NCBI GenBank assembly: GCA_910575835.1
Contig: CAJTGB010000009.1
Span: 62,001-126,000 of the forward strand
Reading direction: 5' to 3'
Length of the DNA stretch: 64,000 nt
Source: Lachnospiraceae bacterium
Lineage (GTDB): Bacteria; Bacillota; Clostridia; Lachnospirales; Lachnospiraceae
In this document: piece after piece, positions 25,827 through 33,922 of the stretch
How positions within the stretch are numbered: the stretch's first letter is position 1
Layout: each line of letters begins with the position of its first letter
The notes under the pieces: model-generated
Told to the model about the DNA's origin: nothing
The model's input: only the letters and a program-made list of their open reading frames with translations
Database searches by the model: none
Position numbers and translations under genes: made by a program

Positions 25827-27068
25827 TTACTTCATGACAGATTCTATCTCTTCGACCGTCCTTGGAATATCCGCCGAGAGATTCCTGCATCCCTCCGCCG
25901 TGATCAGACAGTTGTCCTCCAGACGGAAGCCGATTCCCCATTCTTCATGATAGATTCCGATATCCACGCAGAACACCATGCCTGCCTCTGTCATTGCTTC
26001 TCTCGCCGACACCATATCATGCACATCAAAACCGATATGATGCGCTCCGCCGTGCCACATATAAGTCCCGATCTCATCATAGGAACTGCACACTCCGGCT
26101 TCCTTCAATTGTCCGTAATTATATTCCTGAATCATCTTATCAACGTCCAGCATAGGTATTCCCGGCTTTAAGATCTCAAACATATGCTGTGACGTCCGGT
26201 ACGCGCATTCGTATAATAACTTCTGTCTCTCCGAATATTTCCCGTTGCACGGCCATCCTCTGGATACATCCGTCACCAGATGATCCCACCTGACCCCGAC
26301 GTCGTTCAACACCATATCTCCGTCTGCCGCTTTGCCCCTGTAGCTGTCATAATGGATACAGAAGTTATTCTTTCCCGCACTGATAATAGATGAGAAACCA
26401 GGCTCCAGCACACCGTGCTGAGCCAGAGCATAATCATACTCGGCTTTATACTGGTATTCGTACATTCCCGGTCTGGAGTGTTCCATCATTGCCACTATTC
26501 CTGCCTTTGTGATCTGTTCCGCACGTTCCAGAGCTTCTATCTCACAAGGCTTCTTGATCAGACGCATCTTCTTAAGTATCGGAAGAGAATTCCTGATCTC
26601 CATCTCCGGGTATCCAGTCTCTATGTACTGCTTCATCCAATCTGCTCCGTTCCAATTCCTGCGTCCCTCTTTGTGATCCAAATCCAGGCAGACCGAACGG
26701 ATCTTATTCTTCCTGATCGTATCGGCAAGGCAGGACTGCCATTCCTCCAGATATCTTATATCGTTGATCCCGGATACCTCTGCCGCCCTGTCAGGCTTGA
26801 TCCTCGCTCCATTCCACCTCTCCTCGAATGCATCCGGCGGAAGGATGAACAACTTCTCAGTATACCCCTCTTCTTCTTTGCATATGAACAGAATACTGTC
26901 TCTCTGCTCTATTCCCGTCAAATATACAAAATTCCGGTTTGCCCAGAATCCATAATCATCATCCGCTGACTTGCGCAGCAGTTCACCGCTTAAAAAAACT
27001 GCCAGTTCACCGGGATTCATATGTTCTGCAAATGTCCTTCTGTTCTCCAAATAAAATATTGCTTCCAT
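25827..27068 (-). CDS. pepP: Aminopeptidase P family metallopeptidase (M24)
   Basis: A cytoplasmic peptidase that removes an N-terminal residue preceding proline. The 413 residues have an N-terminal creatinase-like domain (about 1-165) and the pita-bread M24 catalytic domain. Metal ligands are visible: Asp in NDVGVRWDHLVTDVSRGWP, His in WHGGAHHIGFDVHD, Glu in EEWGIGFRLEDN, and the preceding VFCVDIGIY. The family alternative is Xaa-Pro dipeptidase, but length and N-terminal domain favour aminopeptidase P. It lies between tRNA-Lys and the tRNA-Glu/Cys unit on the same strand. Confidence 0.93.
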   Translation of the reverse strand: MEAIFYLENRRTFAEHMNPGELAVFLSGELLRKSADDDYGFWANRNFVYLTGIEQRDSILFICKEEEGYTEKLFILPPDAFEERWNGARIKPDRAAEVSGINDIRYLEEWQSCLADTIRKNKIRSVCLDLDHKEGRRNWNGADWMKQYIETGYPEMEIRNSLPILKKMRLIKKPCEIEALERAEQITKAGIVAMMEHSRPGMYEYQYKAEYDYALAQHGVLEPGFSSIISAGKNNFCIHYDSYRGKAADGDMVLNDVGVRWDHLVTDVSRGWPCNGKYSERQKLLYECAYRTSQHMFEILKPGIPMLDVDKMIQEYNYGQLKEAGVCSSYDEIGTYMWHGGAHHIGFDVHDMVSAREAMTEAGMVFCVDIGIYHEEWGIGFRLEDNCLITAEGCRNLSADIPRTVEEIESVMK

Positions 27069-27148
27069 GAATTATCGCGCTCCTTTTCAGACATAAAAAA
27101 CCACCGCCCCCGGAGCCATTCAAAGCCTCCAAAAACAGTGATTTCAAG

Positions 27149-27221
27149 TGCGCGATCAGGGGCTCGAACCCTGGACACCCTGATTAAGAGTCAGGTGCTC
27201 TACCAACTGAGCTAATCGCGC
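27149..27221 (-). tRNA. tRNA-Lys (CTT)
   Basis: Acceptor GCGCGAT/ATCGCGC with A discriminator, D-arm GCTC AGTTGGTA GAGC, anticodon loop CTCTTAA (anticodon CTT), T-arm CAGGG TTCGAGC CCCTG. CCA is not encoded. A promoter lies at 27264-27292. Confidence 0.97.
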
Positions 27222-27263
27222 GGAACTCTTATTTTCCTTTTGCATTTCCTCAACGCAAGGAAT

Positions 27264-27292
27264 ATTATATAACAGTTTTCATGATAATGCAA
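27264..27292 (-). promoter_or_regulatory. Promoter of tRNA-Lys
   Basis: TTGCAT (27287-27292), 17-nt spacer and a perfect TATAAT (27264-27269) on the minus strand, about 40 nt upstream of tRNA-Lys. It may also feed pepP. Confidence 0.8.
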
Positions 27293-27386
27293 GAGTTTTT
27301 TTCAACTTTTTTCACTTTTTTTTAATTTTTTTCATATCCCTGCTTTTTTCCCGCTTTTTCCCCTCTGTCTGGCATCTTTCGGGCGT

Positions 27387-27427
27387 CTTCGGATTCTGCG
27401 TCCCGTCTTAGGAACGCAGAACCGAAG
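27387..27427. repeat. Long hairpin in the 27.2-27.5 kb intergenic gap
   Basis: CTTCGG(A)TTCTGCGT pairs with ACGCAGAACCGAAG with one bulged base. It lies about 115 nt downstream of the DUF2325 gene. There is no T-run on either side, so it is not an obvious terminator. Apart from this hairpin and the tRNA-Lys promoter, I see nothing in 27222-27541. Confidence 0.6.
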
Positions 27428-27541
27428 GCTCTATAGCAACACATAACGTGCATCAGATTATGTCCACCATAATCTCATTCTGTAATCGGAAGATAAGAAG
27501 AGCAGCAATATAATCACAATGTATAGATCGGGCGTGCCAGT

Positions 27542-29350
27542 TCACAATTGATCCGCAAGCTCTCTCAATGTACGGTCAATATTGTTCCCATGAACATACA
27601 GGATCTTCTGTCCTTTCTTCCTCTCGCTCATGACCTTATAGTAGAGCCCATGCTTTAAGATATCTGTATTCACAATAATATATTTCTTATTATGGAGCAC
27701 TGCCGGATCAAAATGCATATGGTCAGATTCCAGGAATTGGCTGTTAGGAAGACAGCGTCGCATCTTCCTCTGCCAGTTCCTATGTCCGCCGATCACGATA
27801 CTCTTATCCAGTTTCCCGATCCTGACCTCCTTATCCTCTTTCTTATCTTTCTCAGTCTTCATCCATATTCCAGAACAATCCCTGCCTGTACGGCGCTCTT
27901 CTTCTGCCTGTTTCTCCTCTTCTGCCCGCTTCTCCTCTTCTATCCTCTCTTCCTTCCTGCGGAGTATGTAGCTTTGCAGTTCCCGAAGCTCTGCTTTGTC
28001 TTTCTCATACTTCTCCTCTCTCTTAAGAGCTTCTCTTTTCAGCCGTTCTATCTGCCGTTGTGCTTCCGTAAGCTTACATTCCCTGTCCTTCCCTTGCCGT
28101 TCTAATCCGCAGATCTTCTGTTCCAGCCTGCGCTTTTCATTTTCAGCACTTTTTAAGGTGTTTTCCTCACATTCTCTGCGGTATCGGACCTCTTCCGGTA
28201 CATCATTCTCATACATTGCCTCGATCTGCTGGATATATTTGCACAAGGTCGTAACCAGAAGCAGATATTTGTACCGTTCCCAGTCCTTCTCTTCGAATAC
28301 GGCACACATGACCTCCGCCTCCCATTTTTCCAGACATAAGCCATACAGCGCCGCCGTCTCCAGTCCAAATTGTCCGAGCAGGCTTTCCAGCCGCCTCCAT
28401 AACGCATTATTCTCCTCGTTAATATCCTCCAGGAATGCACTCACATAATAGGCGCCCGGATTCCAATGCTTCCGCAACAGCTCACGGTATATCCTCTTTC
28501 CCTCGGTCATATCGGTTTCCTGACCCGGGCTTCTTAAGCGGTCGTCCTCATATCTTTTAAGCATACAGACTACCTGGCAGAACTCATAATCCTCTGCGAT
28601 CGGAACGGACAGGTCTTCTGCGATCACCATCTGGACCACCATCCGGGATAGTTCCAGTTCCATCGCAAGCCCCTTGCCCAGAGAATCCCGATATTGCTCC
28701 CCTTCCAGGCAGTCAAGCTTCTTGATCACATTCTTCAGCGGACGGTATCCGGCATAGATAATATCCATGATCCTGCGGTATCTCTCCTCATTCCCGCCGT
28801 CACCGCCGGCTCTGAGCAAGAGAAGCAGACCGGCTGCAAGCTTCGCCGCCCTTCTCTCCGTCAGCAGGAACTTACGCAGGTATGCCGCAGCATTATACTC
28901 TGACCGGCGGAACGCGTCTATACAAGAGTCCGCGCAGTCCTCCGCAATCCTCTCCAGCATACTTCTGCAGCGTTCATTCCTGACGATCGCGTACATAAGG
29001 AACGGTATCACATCTACCCGCATCTCCTTAAGATGCATCATCTCAATCGGTTCTAACAGCCTTTGGTTCACCTCTGTCAACTGCTCCCCGGCGCCCTCCC
29101 GGAGACCTTTCCCGAACACATCCTCGTAGATCTGTTCCCTCCGCTCCTCGTCAAGCTCCATCCTCACCGCCACGACTCCCCGGCCTGTGTCTTCGACCGG
29201 AAGCAGCTTATCCCGGCGCATCGTCTCCGCGACGGCTCTCGTCAGCATCTTCGAAGAGATCTCCGGGGTATGAAGACATCTGTCTACAAATGCCGCCTTC
29301 ACATTCACCTTGCAGCATAATCCGTCATATATTATTCTGTTTCTTTCCAT
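27542..29350 (-). CDS. Coiled-coil protein with C-terminal DUF2325 domain
   Basis: A 602-residue cytoplasmic protein of unknown function. Residues ~1-380 are helical, with no motif I recognise. Residues ~385-490 form a Glu/Lys/Arg-rich coiled coil. The C-terminus (about 515-602) has the DUF2325 pattern: KSIVIGGHRNWQRKMRRCLP, then HFDPAVLHNKKYIIVNTDIL and GQKILYVHGNNIDRTLREL, a Rossmann-like fold. GGGAGG precedes the ATG. The promoter TTGAAC/17/TAGAAT at 29476-29504 would give a leader of about 120 nt. Confidence 0.8.
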   Translation of the reverse strand: MERNRIIYDGLCCKVNVKAAFVDRCLHTPEISSKMLTRAVAETMRRDKLLPVEDTGRGVVAVRMELDEERREQIYEDVFGKGLREGAGEQLTEVNQRLLEPIEMMHLKEMRVDVIPFLMYAIVRNERCRSMLERIAEDCADSCIDAFRRSEYNAAAYLRKFLLTERRAAKLAAGLLLLLRAGGDGGNEERYRRIMDIIYAGYRPLKNVIKKLDCLEGEQYRDSLGKGLAMELELSRMVVQMVIAEDLSVPIAEDYEFCQVVCMLKRYEDDRLRSPGQETDMTEGKRIYRELLRKHWNPGAYYVSAFLEDINEENNALWRRLESLLGQFGLETAALYGLCLEKWEAEVMCAVFEEKDWERYKYLLLVTTLCKYIQQIEAMYENDVPEEVRYRRECEENTLKSAENEKRRLEQKICGLERQGKDRECKLTEAQRQIERLKREALKREEKYEKDKAELRELQSYILRRKEERIEEEKRAEEEKQAEEERRTGRDCSGIWMKTEKDKKEDKEVRIGKLDKSIVIGGHRNWQRKMRRCLPNSQFLESDHMHFDPAVLHNKKYIIVNTDILKHGLYYKVMSERKKGQKILYVHGNNIDRTLRELADQL

Positions 29351-29475
29351 TAAAAATCCTCCCGCGTTACAGCCTGTTGAATACTCTGTGACATTGAAAT
29401 AATCCGGCGACCTGCCGTAGATAAAATGAACTTCTAAGAATATACGAGACTCATATATAATTCTTTGATGTGGTT

Positions 29476-29504
29476 ATTCTAGCACATCTTTTTTGACGGT
29501 TCAA
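29476..29504 (-). promoter_or_regulatory. Promoter of the DUF2325 gene
   Basis: TTGAAC (29499-29504), 17-nt spacer, TAGAAT (29476-29481) on the minus strand, about 120 nt before the start codon. Confidence 0.65.
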
Positions 29505-29641
29505 GAAAAACCGTTCGACAAATCTATCTGGGAATCTATCCAAAAATCTATATTGCCGGCATATTCTTCCCCGCATTTACATATATTAGTACAACGGACA
29601 GTATCGTAATATACCGCTGTACCAGAAAAGGGAGGCCATTC

Positions 29642-30190
29642 ATGCATATTAAGAACATTATAAAAGCCTGCGGCATACATCTGAGAAAATATATCGCTCC
29701 CCGGGACATGCCTTATGCTCTCGCAGCGATCCTGCTTGGCTTCCTGAATCATTTCCTCTATCAATTGAGCGGAGGGTCTGCCTTCATAGCCCTGATCTGC
29801 CCTATCAACGAATCCGTCTGGGAGCATTTGAAATTATTATTTTTCCCGATCCTATTCGTATCGGCGGCGCAGTATCTAAGATACCGCCCGGAGGCCGTGC
29901 GCTTCTTCTATCACCGTTTCCTTGCTGCCATCTGTGCAGTGGGCGCAACGATTGTCGTGTTCTATACCTATACGGGAATGATCGGACGGAATTTCCTTGT
30001 CATGGACATCCTGACCTTCGTGTTCAGCATCTTCTCCGCGTTCGCTGCAGATGCCTATTTCTGCCGCAGATGCACAAGAAGGACCTCACAGGCAGCAACC
30101 TTCTCCCTGTGGATCCTTGTCTCTTTGTGCTACTTTGTATTCACTTGTTTTCCGCCGGATATCCCGCTCTTCTTCTCGGCCCAGGGATAG
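29642..30190 (+). CDS. Small integral membrane protein, DUF6512 type
   Basis: A 182-residue membrane protein with about five hydrophobic segments and the family motif CPINESVWEHLKLLFFPILF. Function is unknown. GGGAGG lies 6 nt before the ATG. The last ~150 coding bases and the following 17 bases recur exactly 655 bp downstream (30694-30862), so this gene donated the sequence of a partial duplication; the copy here is complete. Confidence 0.85.
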   Translation: MHIKNIIKACGIHLRKYIAPRDMPYALAAILLGFLNHFLYQLSGGSAFIALICPINESVWEHLKLLFFPILFVSAAQYLRYRPEAVRFFYHRFLAAICAVGATIVVFYTYTGMIGRNFLVMDILTFVFSIFSAFAADAYFCRRCTRRTSQAATFSLWILVSLCYFVFTCFPPDIPLFFSAQG

Positions 30191-30207
30191 TTACGGGTTA
30201 AAATCCT
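30039..30207 (+). repeat. 169-bp perfect direct repeat, copy 1
   Basis: Identical by eye to 30694-30862 (offset 655 bp). It covers the 3' end of the DUF6512 gene plus 17 bases after its stop. Perfect identity implies a recent duplication. Confidence 0.95.
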
Positions 30208-30258
30208 GATCGATACCAGATAAGGATAAATTTTTATTTTGCGAAAATGAAACGTATC

Positions 30259-30287
30259 TTGCAATTAGAATTTGCATATGCTATAAT
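30259..30287 (+). promoter_or_regulatory. Promoter of the antisense RNA of toxin-antitoxin locus 1
   Basis: TTGCAA (30259-30264), exactly 17 nt, TATAAT (30282-30287). No ORF follows; a terminator lies about 80 nt downstream, so it drives a short RNA. Confidence 0.8.
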
Positions 30288-30293
30288 GCCAGT

Positions 30294-30383
30294 AGGCAAA
30301 GAAATGTGGAGAATTCCATGTAGGCAAAGAATGAATCCCCCGACCGTAGTAGCGTACAGTCGAGGGATTCTTCTTTTCTTTTT
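30294..30383 (+). ncRNA. Putative antitoxin RNA 1
   Basis: A predicted ~90-nt RNA between the promoter above and an intrinsic terminator (GAATCCCCCGAC at 30333-30344 pairing with GTCGAGGGATTC at 30359-30370, one mismatch, followed by TTCTTTTCTTTTT). It has no ribosome site or ORF. It contains two copies of GTAGGCAAAGAA (30292-30303 and 30320-30331). It converges on the toxin gene at 30407-30505 and would base-pair with the 3' part of the toxin mRNA, the layout of type I toxin-antitoxin loci such as par/Fst and txpA/ratA. Confidence 0.65.
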
Positions 30384-30406
30384 ATAGTGGCAAAGCATCC
30401 ACCAGG

Positions 30407-30505
30407 CTATTTGTTGCCCTTGTCGTGCCTGTCTAGCCATTTGCTGATGAGGTGGCAAACCACACCTGCTGTGACAGTCACAAGAAATGTGAAGAATAAC
30501 TCCAT
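30407..30505 (-). CDS. Fst-like type I toxin peptide, 32 residues
   Basis: A 32-residue peptide: MELFFTFLVTVTAGVV forms one membrane helix, followed by a charged tail KWLDRHDKGNK. A hydrophobic helix followed by a Trp-Leu-Asp and charged C-terminus is the pattern of Fst/Ldr-type toxins and of many small Lachnospiraceae peptides. GGAGGAGG lies 8 nt before the ATG. An extended -10 (TGTTATAAT, TATAAT at 30553-30558) gives a ~40-nt leader. The antisense RNA candidate lies tail to tail with it. Confidence 0.7.
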   Translation of the reverse strand: MELFFTFLVTVTAGVVCHLISKWLDRHDKGNK

Positions 30506-30552
30506 GCAAAACACCTCCTCCCGTTGCCGGGTGTAGGTTGGACAACACAAGT

Positions 30553-30560
30553 ATTATAAC
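30553..30560 (-). promoter_or_regulatory. Extended -10 promoter of toxin 1
   Basis: TGTTATAAT on the minus strand; no good -35, but the TGn extension can compensate. It predicts transcription start near 30546. Confidence 0.5.
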
Positions 30561-30662
30561 ATATCCATAGATAATCTTCTATCTCTATCTTAAAAGACCT
30601 TCGGATTGCGGTTGACACAATCCGATGCTCGCTATCACTGTGGACGCTTAAACCTTTCTTAC

Positions 30663-30845
30663 TCCTACTCTTCCACCACCGCGCTGATCTCCACGTTCGC
30701 TGCAGATGCCTATTTCTGCCGCAGATGCACAAGAAGGACCTCACAGGCAGCAACCTTCTCCCTGTGGATCCTTGTCTCTTTGTGCTACTTTGTATTCACT
30801 TGTTTTCCGCCGGATATCCCGCTCTTCTTCTCGGCCCAGGGATAG
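30663..30845 (+). pseudogene. Chimeric gene remnants: lipoprotein 3' end joined to DUF6512 3' end
   Basis: 30663-30691 is identical to 33151-33179, the last codons (ISAVVEE and stop, minus strand) of the lipoprotein gene at 33153. At 30694 the sequence switches to the duplicated 3' end of the DUF6512 gene (plus strand, AADAYFCRRCTRR to the stop). Both parts are fragments. The join falls at a short shared CTCC.CG sequence, suggesting microhomology-mediated rearrangement. Confidence 0.8.
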
Positions 30846-30862
30846 TTACGGGTTAAAATCCT
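30694..30862 (+). repeat. 169-bp perfect direct repeat, copy 2
   Basis: Second copy of 30039-30207. The two copies bracket the toxin-antitoxin locus and a fragment of a lipoprotein gene. This copy ends 4 bp before the stop codon of the surface-protein gene. Confidence 0.95.
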
Positions 30863-30865
30863 CTA

Positions 30866-33046
30866 TTACTTCTGGACACGTTTTCTTCTGGAACCGTATA
30901 CCATGGTATAACCCGCTGCCGCGGCACATAAGAGCAGCCACGGATATACCGCCGTATAGTCTCCGGTCTTTGGACTTCTTGTAACATTATTGTTTGTGTT
31001 CACCGCAGATGCAGTGCCATTCTGGTTCGTTCCTGCCGGCTTCAGATTCTCCGGCACATTTACCTGAGACATAGCCTGATCTGATATTACAAGCAGATAA
31101 TCGGATGCATGGCTGAACACCAGGCTTACATTGCCCTCTGAATCGATCTGGCCTGCGTCAATGAATACAAGCTTTCCGTTTTTGTCATGATAATACAGAT
31201 TGCCATACTTTCCTGCATGCTCTGAACCAACACCGATACTCAGCGTCGCCTTAAAGCCGAAGTCACCTTCATGTGCAAGAGAGATCTGCAGACTTGGATT
31301 ATCGCCTGCAACGGCCGTTACCGTTGAACCCGGGATATTATTCGTATTCTTGGTCACCTTAAGGTCAATACTCTCTTTGTTTACTGTCTGGATATCTTTA
31401 CCGTTGATCGTCCAGCTATATCCGTCCATCACCAGAACTACATTCACGTCCTTCCCTTTTGCAGCCTCCAGGATTTCCATCGGCACGGAAGTCCATGAAT
31501 TCATATTTAACTGAACGGTCTGTCCCGGCGTAGAACTATTGATCTCTCCGACAACAGTACCAAGGTTTTTGTCGGGATACTTTATATCTCCTGAGGTTGA
31601 ACCAGAAGTTGATCCTGACGGGGTTGACGGATTGGATGGCTCAGCCGGTTTCTTGATCACTTCTGCGCTTCCGCTGTATGTCCGAACACCGGTCATCGGG
31701 TTTGTAGGAACAACAATTGTTTTACTCGGCGCCATGCCCTCATCCCAGGTAACCTCACCCAGGCCTTCAAATGTTGTCATTGTGGCAACCGTCTCTCCTC
31801 TCTCCGCTACCTGGCAAAAGATCCTCTCTTCATCGCCTGTATTGATAACGTAACGAATCAAGAAATTCTCGTACATAGCCCACGTGTAACAACTGGCTCC
31901 ATTCTTCATCGGATAATCAAATGTAATGGGATAAAACCAACATCGGAATTTCAGCCCTTCATACAATTGCGGTGCATCTGCTTCCATCAACATGTGGGTC
32001 CCCGTTATATAAGAGGCCCCTTCTTCTACAATTCGAATATCTGAATCTCTAACCTCAATACCATTCTGATCATAATACTCATATACTAATTCTATCCACA
32101 TTCCCTCGGCAAACTTCGCTGCCATATCAATATGAATATCTTTTACTTTTTCTGGAATCACTCCATTTTCATCATAGGGATACCACCCCATTTCCCAACC
32201 GTTAAATGAATATTCCTTCGTAATATCCTCTGGTACAAATTCATTCATTTGCTTCAACAGATTCCCAAATACTTCCCCAGATTTATAAAGAAGCAATCGA
32301 TCCTCTGTCGCTACATTTCCTTCTGTATCCGGATATTGATAATGTGCCTGTATATAATTTTTGTCATATTGCGCAATGATATTCCACTGGAACTCTCCGC
32401 CTGGGTGTACCAATTCAGAAAACTGAGTATCTTCTGTAATCACTTTTCCATCCTTATCCTTCCAGCCAATCTGGGTCAGTCCCCCATAATTGAACTTCGT
32501 CTCCGGAAGAGTAATTCCCATCTCTTTTAACGTCTGCTGCCCCTCAATATTCTTCTTAGTTACTTCACTGACAATACGGTACTCTCCATTTTCATCCCAC
32601 GCCGTAAAGGTAATCCATAGATCATATGTTGAATCGTCAGAAGTATCACCATCCGGCCTTGTTACCTCAGCCGTTCCCTCTGACTCTTCAGATTCACTAT
32701 CATTCCCGTCAGACTCAGCCGTTCCCTCTGACTCTTCAGATTCACTATCATTCCCGTCAGACTCAGCCGTTCCCTCTGACTCTTCAGGTTCATTATCCTT
32801 CTCGTCAGACTCAGCCTCATCTTTATCCTCAGATCCCGGCTCTTCCTCTATCTCCGGAACAGTATCATCACCTGCATCGACCGATTCATCCGAACCATTC
32901 TCAGTGTCCTTTTCAACTGTATCCGCAGCTGTTCCATCGCCTAATTCATCTGCATAACTGCTGACAGGCCAAACCAATGTAACCAGCATCGCCAACAGCA
33001 GTGCAAAGACAATCTTTCCTTTCATTTGTCTCTTGCAAACTCTCAT
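30866..33046 (-). CDS. Cell-wall-anchored surface protein (SPKTG sorting signal)
   Basis: A 726-residue secreted protein. The ATG at 33046 (MRVCKRQMKGK) has GGAGG 9 nt upstream; the in-frame start at 33094 does not. The signal peptide is residues ~1-33 (IVFALLLAMLVTLVWPVSSY, then ADE). An acidic stretch with 16-residue repeats follows (ESEGTAESDGNDSESE, about 85-135), then a folded ectodomain and a Thr/Asn linker. The C-terminal sorting signal is SPKTGD, a hydrophobic helix and the basic tail SRRKRVQK, a typical sortase substrate. The middle (about 31860-32560) is more AT-rich than the ends. Function unknown; adhesion or matrix protein is a guess. Confidence 0.85.
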   Translation of the reverse strand: MRVCKRQMKGKIVFALLLAMLVTLVWPVSSYADELGDGTAADTVEKDTENGSDESVDAGDDTVPEIEEEPGSEDKDEAESDEKDNEPEESEGTAESDGNDSESEESEGTAESDGNDSESEESEGTAEVTRPDGDTSDDSTYDLWITFTAWDENGEYRIVSEVTKKNIEGQQTLKEMGITLPETKFNYGGLTQIGWKDKDGKVITEDTQFSELVHPGGEFQWNIIAQYDKNYIQAHYQYPDTEGNVATEDRLLLYKSGEVFGNLLKQMNEFVPEDITKEYSFNGWEMGWYPYDENGVIPEKVKDIHIDMAAKFAEGMWIELVYEYYDQNGIEVRDSDIRIVEEGASYITGTHMLMEADAPQLYEGLKFRCWFYPITFDYPMKNGASCYTWAMYENFLIRYVINTGDEERIFCQVAERGETVATMTTFEGLGEVTWDEGMAPSKTIVVPTNPMTGVRTYSGSAEVIKKPAEPSNPSTPSGSTSGSTSGDIKYPDKNLGTVVGEINSSTPGQTVQLNMNSWTSVPMEILEAAKGKDVNVVLVMDGYSWTINGKDIQTVNKESIDLKVTKNTNNIPGSTVTAVAGDNPSLQISLAHEGDFGFKATLSIGVGSEHAGKYGNLYYHDKNGKLVFIDAGQIDSEGNVSLVFSHASDYLLVISDQAMSQVNVPENLKPAGTNQNGTASAVNTNNNVTRSPKTGDYTAVYPWLLLCAAAAGYTMVYGSRRKRVQK
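32672..32815 (-). repeat. 48-bp tandem repeats in the surface-protein gene
   Basis: Three units with a 48-bp period (starts at 32672, 32720, 32768), the third diverged. They encode the acidic Ser/Glu/Asp stalk. Repeat number probably varies between strains. Confidence 0.85.
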
Positions 33047-33152
33047 TTTTCTTTTCCTCCATAATACCTTTGTTGCTGAATTATATTTTATCATCTACAT
33101 AGCTTCACTTGCACGCATTCCTCCTTCCCGTTGATATGATAGCGAGCAGCTC

Positions 33153-33650
33153 CTACTCTTCCACCACCGCGCTGATCTCTACGGACGACACGCTGTCTCC
33201 GTTCAGACCGATCGCAAGCTCGGTATCCCCGCTCTCGTAGACCAGCTTAGCCGCGGATTCTTCCGAAGCCTCTCCGTAAGCGTCTGTTACCTCATCCTTC
33301 GTGCTTCCGATACTGATACCTTTGTCGGTGGACACCGTATCGTCCATGAACACAACGGACAATACATAATCCTTGTCTCCGTCAGGATAAGTATTCAATT
33401 TGAAGCCCGGATAGGTATACACCTTGTCGAGTCCTTCGAAAGCACAGCTCTCAGATTCAAAGTATTCGTCTGCTTCGCCCAGCCCTTCAATCACCTTGGA
33501 TGCGTCCGCACCCATCTCGATCTTCGTGGACCCGCTGGTGAATGAATAACCTCCGTCAGACGCGCCTCCTTTGTCCGAACCGCCGCAGGCGGTAAGTCCG
33601 AACACCATGGACAGCGCTGCTGCCGTCATAATTCTTCTCATGTTTCTCAT
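33153..33650 (-). CDS. Lipoprotein of unknown function
   Basis: A 165-residue predicted lipoprotein: MRNMRRIMTAAALSMVFGLT followed by the lipobox ACGG, with Cys as the lipidated residue. The ATG at 33650 has GGAGG 9 nt upstream; a longer frame to 33719 only translates upstream repeat DNA. The mature part shows a two-fold pattern (IEMGADASKVIEGLGEADEY and ISIGSTKDEVTDAYGEASEE), as in small secreted domains that bind partners at the membrane. It is the last gene of the surface-modification operon, after an array of 86-bp repeats. Confidence 0.75.
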   Translation of the reverse strand: MRNMRRIMTAAALSMVFGLTACGGSDKGGASDGGYSFTSGSTKIEMGADASKVIEGLGEADEYFESESCAFEGLDKVYTYPGFKLNTYPDGDKDYVLSVVFMDDTVSTDKGISIGSTKDEVTDAYGEASEESAAKLVYESGDTELAIGLNGDSVSSVEISAVVEE

Positions 33651-33656
33651 TATAAT

Positions 33657-33921
33657 CTTCCTCCTTTTCTTCGGTAGCGCCCCCTCGCCTTCGCTCGGCG
33701 GCATTTCGGAGGAAGGCATCCTAATAAATGCTTCGCATTTGCCTTCCTCCTTTTCTTCGGTAGCGCCCCCTCGCCTTCGCTCGGCGGCATTTCGGAGGAA
33801 GGCATCCTAATAAATGCTTCGCATTTGCCTTCCTCCTTTTCTTCGGTAGCGCCCCCTCGCCTTCGCTCGGCGGCATGTCGTCGGAAGGCATTATAAAAAT
33901 GCTTCGCATTTGCCTTCCTCC
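33657..33921 (-). repeat. Three tandem 86-bp intergenic repeats
   Basis: Three head-to-tail units of 86 bp (starts near 33657, 33743, 33829). Each contains the small palindrome AAATGCGAAGCATTT, and a ribosome-binding-like GGAGGAAG followed by ATG CGA AGC ATT TAT TAG, a five-codon mini-ORF (in the array's internal copies). They separate the DltD-like gene from the lipoprotein gene. A fourth, diverged copy lies at 34995-35094. Confidence 0.85.
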
Positions 33922-33922
33922 T

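Noticed and set aside
24028-27155. TTCAAGTGCG seen three times (near 24032, 25771, 27143)
   Set aside because: The sites differ in context (after the chemoreceptor, before tRNA-Glu, after tRNA-Lys) and are short; I cannot show that this is more than chance or shared tRNA-flank history.
32660-32820. Repeat array considered as CRISPR
   Set aside because: Units are contiguous without unique spacers and lie in frame in the surface-protein gene. No CRISPR array was seen anywhere in the window.
33721-33909. 62-codon minus-strand frame across the 86-bp repeats
   Set aside because: It is just translation through non-coding repeats; the 86-bp period is not a multiple of three, so the repeats cannot encode a repeat protein.
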